The translations under genes and the position numbers were made by a program. A stretch of DNA of 35,031 nt from DATHZQ01 sp035458525 (GTDB lineage: Bacteria; Actinomycetota; Acidimicrobiia; Spongiisociales; UBA5794), in NCBI GenBank assembly GCA_035458525.1, contig DATHZQ010000033.1, positions 1 through 35,031 of the forward strand, in the 5' to 3' direction. Below, piece by piece: positions 32,242 through 35,031 of the stretch. Below the pieces are notes generated by a model. The model was given only the letters and a program-made list of their open reading frames with translations. It was not told where the DNA came from and did not search any database. Each line of letters opens with the position of its first letter. Position 1 is the first letter of the stretch.

Positions 32242-33492
32242 TCAGATGCGGGCGACGTCTGCTCCGAGCGCCGCCAGCTTCTCGACGAATCCGTCGTACC
32301 CACGGTCGATGTGGTGCGCGTTGGTGACGTGCGTTTCCCCGTCCGCACCCAGGCCCGCGAGCACGAGCGCGGCGCCTGCCCGGATGTCGCAGCCGTCGAC
32401 CTCGCAGCCGCTGAGCCGGTCGACACCCCGGATCACGACGTGGGAGCCATCGGTGTGGATGTCGGCACCCAGGCGATTCAGCTCGCCGATGTAGCGAAAC
32501 CGGGCGTCGTACACGTTCTCGGTGATGAGCGACGTCCCCTCTGCCGTTGCCAGCAGCGCCACCATCTGCGGGTGCATGTCGGTGTGGAAACCGGGATACG
32601 GCAGCGTTGCGAAGTCCACCGCTGTCAGCCGATCCGGGCCCTTGACGGTGACGTGGTCGAGGCCGGTCTCCACGTGGCAGCCGGCATCCCGCATCTTGCG
32701 GAGCTCCATGCGAAGGTGGTCCGGCACGCAGTCGCGCACCGTGACCGTGCCCTGGGAAATGGCACCGGCGATGGCGTAGGTGCCCGCCTCCAGGCGATCC
32801 GGCACCACTCGGTGCCGCGCCGGCTGGAGGCCGGAGACGCCGTGGATCTCGATCGTCGAGGTGCCGGCCCCGGTGATCTGCGCCCCCATCTTGTTCAGGA
32901 ACGCCGCCAGGTCGGCCAGCTCCGGTTCGCGTGCAGCGTTGCCGATCGTGGTGCGTCCCTTCGCAAGAACGGCGGCGAGGAGGATGTTCTCGGTGGCTCC
33001 GACAGAGGGGAACTCGAGGTAGACGTCCGTGCCATGGAGTCCGTCCCTTGCGGAGCCTTCGAGCACGCCGTGGCGGAGCTCGAAATGGGCCCCCATCGAG
33101 CGCAGCCCCTCCAGATGCATGTCGATCGGCCGTGACCCGAAGTCGTCGCCGCCGGGCAACGCCACGCGGGCCTCACCGCAGCGGGCCAGCAGCGCTCCGA
33201 GCGCCAGGATCGAAGCGCGCATCTTGCGCACGAGATCGAGCGGCGCCTCGGGAAGCGGTTCGTCGGGAACGTCGATGCCGAGTGTGGTGCCGTCGAAGGT
33301 GCATTGCGCTCCCACGTGTTCGAGCACCTCGCCCATGATGTGCACGTCGAGGATCCCTGGCACGTTACGCAGCTCGTGCTGTCCGGGAGCGAGGAGCGTG
33401 GCCACCATGTGCTTGAGCACGGCGTTCTTGGCGCCGAGCACGGCGACCTCGCCGTTCAGTGGGCGGCCGCCGACGATTCGGATGGTCTCCAT
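32242..33492 (-). CDS. murA: UDP-N-acetylglucosamine 1-carboxyvinyltransferase
   Basis: Transfers enolpyruvate from PEP to UDP-GlcNAc, the first committed step of peptidoglycan synthesis. It has 416 residues, full length, with two inside-out alpha/beta barrels. Lys22 (GAKNAVL) and the RPIDMH segment (121-126) are as expected. The residue that is Cys115 in E. coli is Asp116 here (LPGGDDFGSRP). In M. tuberculosis the same Cys-to-Asp change leaves the enzyme active but insensitive to fosfomycin, so natural resistance at this target is predicted. The ATG at 33492 follows TACACT by 8 bases without a ribosome site. A longer frame to 33906 overlaps the lipoprotein gene and was rejected. Confidence 0.97.
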   Translation of the reverse strand: METIRIVGGRPLNGEVAVLGAKNAVLKHMVATLLAPGQHELRNVPGILDVHIMGEVLEHVGAQCTFDGTTLGIDVPDEPLPEAPLDLVRKMRASILALGALLARCGEARVALPGGDDFGSRPIDMHLEGLRSMGAHFELRHGVLEGSARDGLHGTDVYLEFPSVGATENILLAAVLAKGRTTIGNAAREPELADLAAFLNKMGAQITGAGTSTIEIHGVSGLQPARHRVVPDRLEAGTYAIAGAISQGTVTVRDCVPDHLRMELRKMRDAGCHVETGLDHVTVKGPDRLTAVDFATLPYPGFHTDMHPQMVALLATAEGTSLITENVYDARFRYIGELNRLGADIHTDGSHVVIRGVDRLSGCEVDGCDIRAGAALVLAGLGADGETHVTNAHHIDRGYDGFVEKLAALGADVARI

Positions 33493-33500
33493 CAGGCAGG

Positions 33501-33506
33501 AGTGTA
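33501..33506 (-). promoter_or_regulatory. Leaderless-type -10 box TACACT before murA
   Basis: TACACT on the minus strand ends 8 bases before the murA ATG. It lies in the 32-base gap after the lipoprotein gene. Confidence 0.5.
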
Positions 33507-33524
33507 CGCCACGAGCGGCCGCAT

Positions 33525-34046
33525 TCAGGGAACTGCGAGCACCAGTGAGCCCATGATGGCCTCGGCGTGCGGCCCCCACGTGGAGTTGGGTGCGCGCACC
33601 TCGACGCCGACCGCACGGCGCCCTTCGATTGGTGTCAGCCGGTACCAGAGCCGGCCTCCCGCAAACGTGCCGAAGGTCTCCACCGAACCGTCCCGCAGCG
33701 GCTTCACGGTCGCCAGCTCGGCACCACCCCCGTCGATCAACGCCCAGAAGCTGCGCACGACGGAGTCCGTGGTCTGGGGCCAGTCCTTGCCGTCGGCGTT
33801 GGCCACGCCTTCCATGTTGACCTGCCCAATCGTGGCAACGATCTTTTCGGGCGCCGCCGGATGGCGCAACGACACGAACTCCGGCGTGCTCTCGACCAGC
33901 TCCCACGACGCCGGGTAATCAACGCAGAAGTTCCCGCCGCACACGGTCTCCACCCCACCCAGCTCGGGTGCGCTGGGTCCGCTGCCGCCGCACCCGGTGG
34001 CCAGCAAGAGCAAACCCACGACCGCGGAGATCAGTCTCAGCCGCAT
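33525..34046 (-). CDS. Putative lipoprotein of unknown function
   Basis: A 173-residue protein with a basic start, a hydrophobic stretch and a lipobox-like LATGC (Cys19), so it is probably lipid-anchored outside the membrane. The mature part has Cys residues in VCGGNFCVDYP (about 35-45) that could form a disulfide. It then has mixed beta/alpha sequence with a PsbP/Mog1-like feel (YPASWELVES, then VATIGQVNMEG), as in many actinobacterial lipoproteins. The ATG at 34046 has TACGCT 6 bases upstream. It is divergent from ppk (69-base gap) and upstream of murA. A longer frame to 34865 would run antisense through ppk and was rejected. Confidence 0.8.
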   Translation of the reverse strand: MRLRLISAVVGLLLLATGCGGSGPSAPELGGVETVCGGNFCVDYPASWELVESTPEFVSLRHPAAPEKIVATIGQVNMEGVANADGKDWPQTTDSVVRSFWALIDGGGAELATVKPLRDGSVETFGTFAGGRLWYRLTPIEGRRAVGVEVRAPNSTWGPHAEAIMGSLVLAVP

Positions 34047-34052
34047 GCGGGC

Positions 34053-34058
34053 AGCGTA
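34053..34058 (-). promoter_or_regulatory. Leaderless-type promoter before the lipoprotein gene (TACGCT)
   Basis: TACGCT on the minus strand ends 6 bases before the ATG at 34046. TCCGGG (34076-34081) lies upstream across a 17-base spacer, within the same GTCCGGGCA seen before dapC. Confidence 0.5.
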
Positions 34059-34097
34059 ACGCTCGCGGCAATATGCCCGGACCACTGCACAACGGAG

Positions 34098-34108
34098 TCG
34101 TATACGAT
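34098..34108 (+). promoter_or_regulatory. ppk promoter box TACGAT inside a perfect palindrome
   Basis: TACGAT (34103-34108) ends 7 bases before the ATG at 34116, and there is no ribosome site. It overlaps TCGTATACGA (34098-34107), a perfect 10-base palindrome, which could be an operator over the -10 region. Confidence 0.45.
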
Positions 34109-34115
34109 GAGCGCC

Positions 34116-35031
34116 ATGGTCCCCGAACCGGAATACCTGATCAATCGTGAGCTCTCTCTGCTGGCGTTTCAAGAGCGGGTGCTGGCGATCGCAGACGATC
34201 CCGACCTGCCTTTGCTGGAACGGCTCAAGTTCGTCGCCATCGTTTCGCAGAATCTCGATGAGTTCTTTCAGGTTCGCGTGGCGGGAATCCGCAACCAAGT
34301 CGCCGGCGGGGTGACGACGCCGACGGCGGATGGCATGACGCCGCGCGAGCAGCTCAACGCGATCCGCACCAGGGTCGGGGCGCTCTTCGCCAAAACGGAC
34401 AGCCTGTTCGTCGATGAGTTGCTGCCGCTGCTCGAGAAGGCCGACATCCACCTTCTGGAGTACGCCGATCTGAGCGACAGCGAGATCATCTCGCTGCACG
34501 ACCGTTTCGAGCAGCAGGTGTTCCCGGTGTTGACGCCGCTCGCCGTCGACCCTTCGCATCCGTTCCCGTACATCTCCGACCTCTCCCTCAACCTCGCCGT
34601 GGTCGTGCGCGACCCTCATCGAGACGAGTTGCAGTTTGCGCGCGTCAAGGTTCCGCCCCTCCTGCCTCGCTTCATGCAGCTCGACTACAACCGCTTCGTC
34701 CCGATCGAGGAAGTGATCGCCCACAACGTCGAGCGACTGTTCCCGGCGCACCCGCTGGTCGCGACCTTTGCCTTCCGGGTCACGAGGAATGCCGACCTCG
34801 CACTCGAAGAAGAGGAAGCAGACGACCTGCTCGCCGCAATGGAGTCGGTGCTCCGCTTCCGGCAACGCTCCGCCGGGGCAGTGCGACTCGAGGTCGAACC
34901 CAATGCGCTGCCCGAGGGAATCGCCCTCCTCGAGCGCGAGCTCGACCTCGACAAGGACCAGGTGTACACCCGGACGGCGCCGCTGGACCTCGGGTCGCTG
35001 TTCGAGCCCTACGGCCTCGACCGCGACGATC
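34116..35031 (+). CDS. ppk: Polyphosphate kinase, 5' part
   Basis: Polymerises the ATP gamma-phosphate into inorganic polyphosphate. Only the first 305 residues are in the window. They cover the N-terminal domain (YLINRELSLLAFQERVL at 6-22, then LLERLKFVAIVSQNLDEFF) and most of the head domain (VFPVLTPLAVDPSHPFPYI). The catalytic histidines lie in the missing part. The ATG at 34116 is preferred over an in-frame ATG at 34107 because the latter falls inside the predicted -10 box. It is transcribed away from the lipoprotein gene. Confidence 0.96.
   Translation, partial: MVPEPEYLINRELSLLAFQERVLAIADDPDLPLLERLKFVAIVSQNLDEFFQVRVAGIRNQVAGGVTTPTADGMTPREQLNAIRTRVGALFAKTDSLFVDELLPLLEKADIHLLEYADLSDSEIISLHDRFEQQVFPVLTPLAVDPSHPFPYISDLSLNLAVVVRDPHRDELQFARVKVPPLLPRFMQLDYNRFVPIEEVIAHNVERLFPAHPLVATFAFRVTRNADLALEEEEADDLLAAMESVLRFRQRSAGAVRLEVEPNALPEGIALLERELDLDKDQVYTRTAPLDLGSLFEPYGLDRDD

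Noticed and set aside
1..35031. Insertion sequence, prophage, CRISPR, defence system or biosynthetic cluster
   Set aside because: No transposase, integrase, repeat array, phage or defence domain and no megasynthase was found; nearly all genes are housekeeping families with uniform composition.
1..35031. tRNA, rRNA or riboswitch in the gaps
   Set aside because: The gaps are short (at most 258 bases) and I could not fold any into a tRNA cloverleaf or recognise a riboswitch core by eye; a covariance-model search would settle it.

Overview
The window is a densely packed piece of a high-G+C bacterial chromosome (by eye about two-thirds G+C, with strong G/C preference at third codon positions). 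It almost certainly comes from an actinobacterium (Actinomycetota). Supporting this are a mycoredoxin-type glutaredoxin, a long serA with a C-terminal ACT domain, an Asp-type MurA, TAnnnT promoters placed directly before start codons, and a gene order that can be laid alongside the Mycobacterium tuberculosis segment gltS to iscS. A lineage such as Acidimicrobiia is my guess; the window cannot prove it. I found 36 protein-coding genes, two of them cut by the window ends (gltX on the left, ppk on the right). I saw no tRNA or rRNA gene, insertion sequence, prophage or CRISPR array. No stretch over 300 bases lacks a gene; the longest gap is 258 bases (5380-5637).

Layout. 1-5379 (minus): gltX, a fumarylacetoacetate-hydrolase-family gene, an unknown gene, ilvE and an S9 peptidase. 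5638-8196: pgpA (+), serA (-) and a DUF983 membrane protein (+). 8238-11000 (+): ppc. 11012-19163 (minus): a long run that reads, in the direction of transcription, dapC-dapD-dapE, gatC-gatA-gatB, a HAD hydrolase, a MarR regulator and a flavodoxin-like protein. 19255-20748 (+): an anchored exported protein and a two-TM K+ channel with an RCK domain. 20860-26104 (minus): iscS-mnmA-unknown membrane protein-ligA. 26180-28646 (+): a multi-spanning membrane protein, the glutaredoxin, a PAC2-family protein and an SRPBCC protein. 28650-34046 (minus): lipoprotein, murA, SpoIID-like, Nfu, meaB and an enoyl-CoA hydratase-family gene. 34116-end (+): ppk.

Functionally this is core metabolism and information processing. 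It covers charging of tRNA-Gln/Asn by the indirect route (GluRS plus GatCAB), lysine and cell-wall diaminopimelate by the succinylase branch (DapD, DapC, DapE), peptidoglycan synthesis and remodelling (MurA, SpoIID-like), and serine and branched-chain amino acid synthesis. It also covers anaplerosis (PEP carboxylase), sulfur transfer to tRNA (IscS, MnmA), Fe-S assembly (Nfu), DNA ligation and phospholipid synthesis.

I see no obviously new multi-gene defence or biosynthetic system. The most interesting signals are at finer scale. Twelve genes carry a TAnnnT hexamer 6-9 bases before the start codon and no Shine-Dalgarno, which predicts leaderless mRNAs. MurA has Asp in place of the fosfomycin-reactive Cys. 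The enoyl-CoA hydratase homologue has lost one catalytic Glu. A palindrome covers the predicted nfu promoter. The gene order shows old synteny with blocks of metabolic genes inserted.
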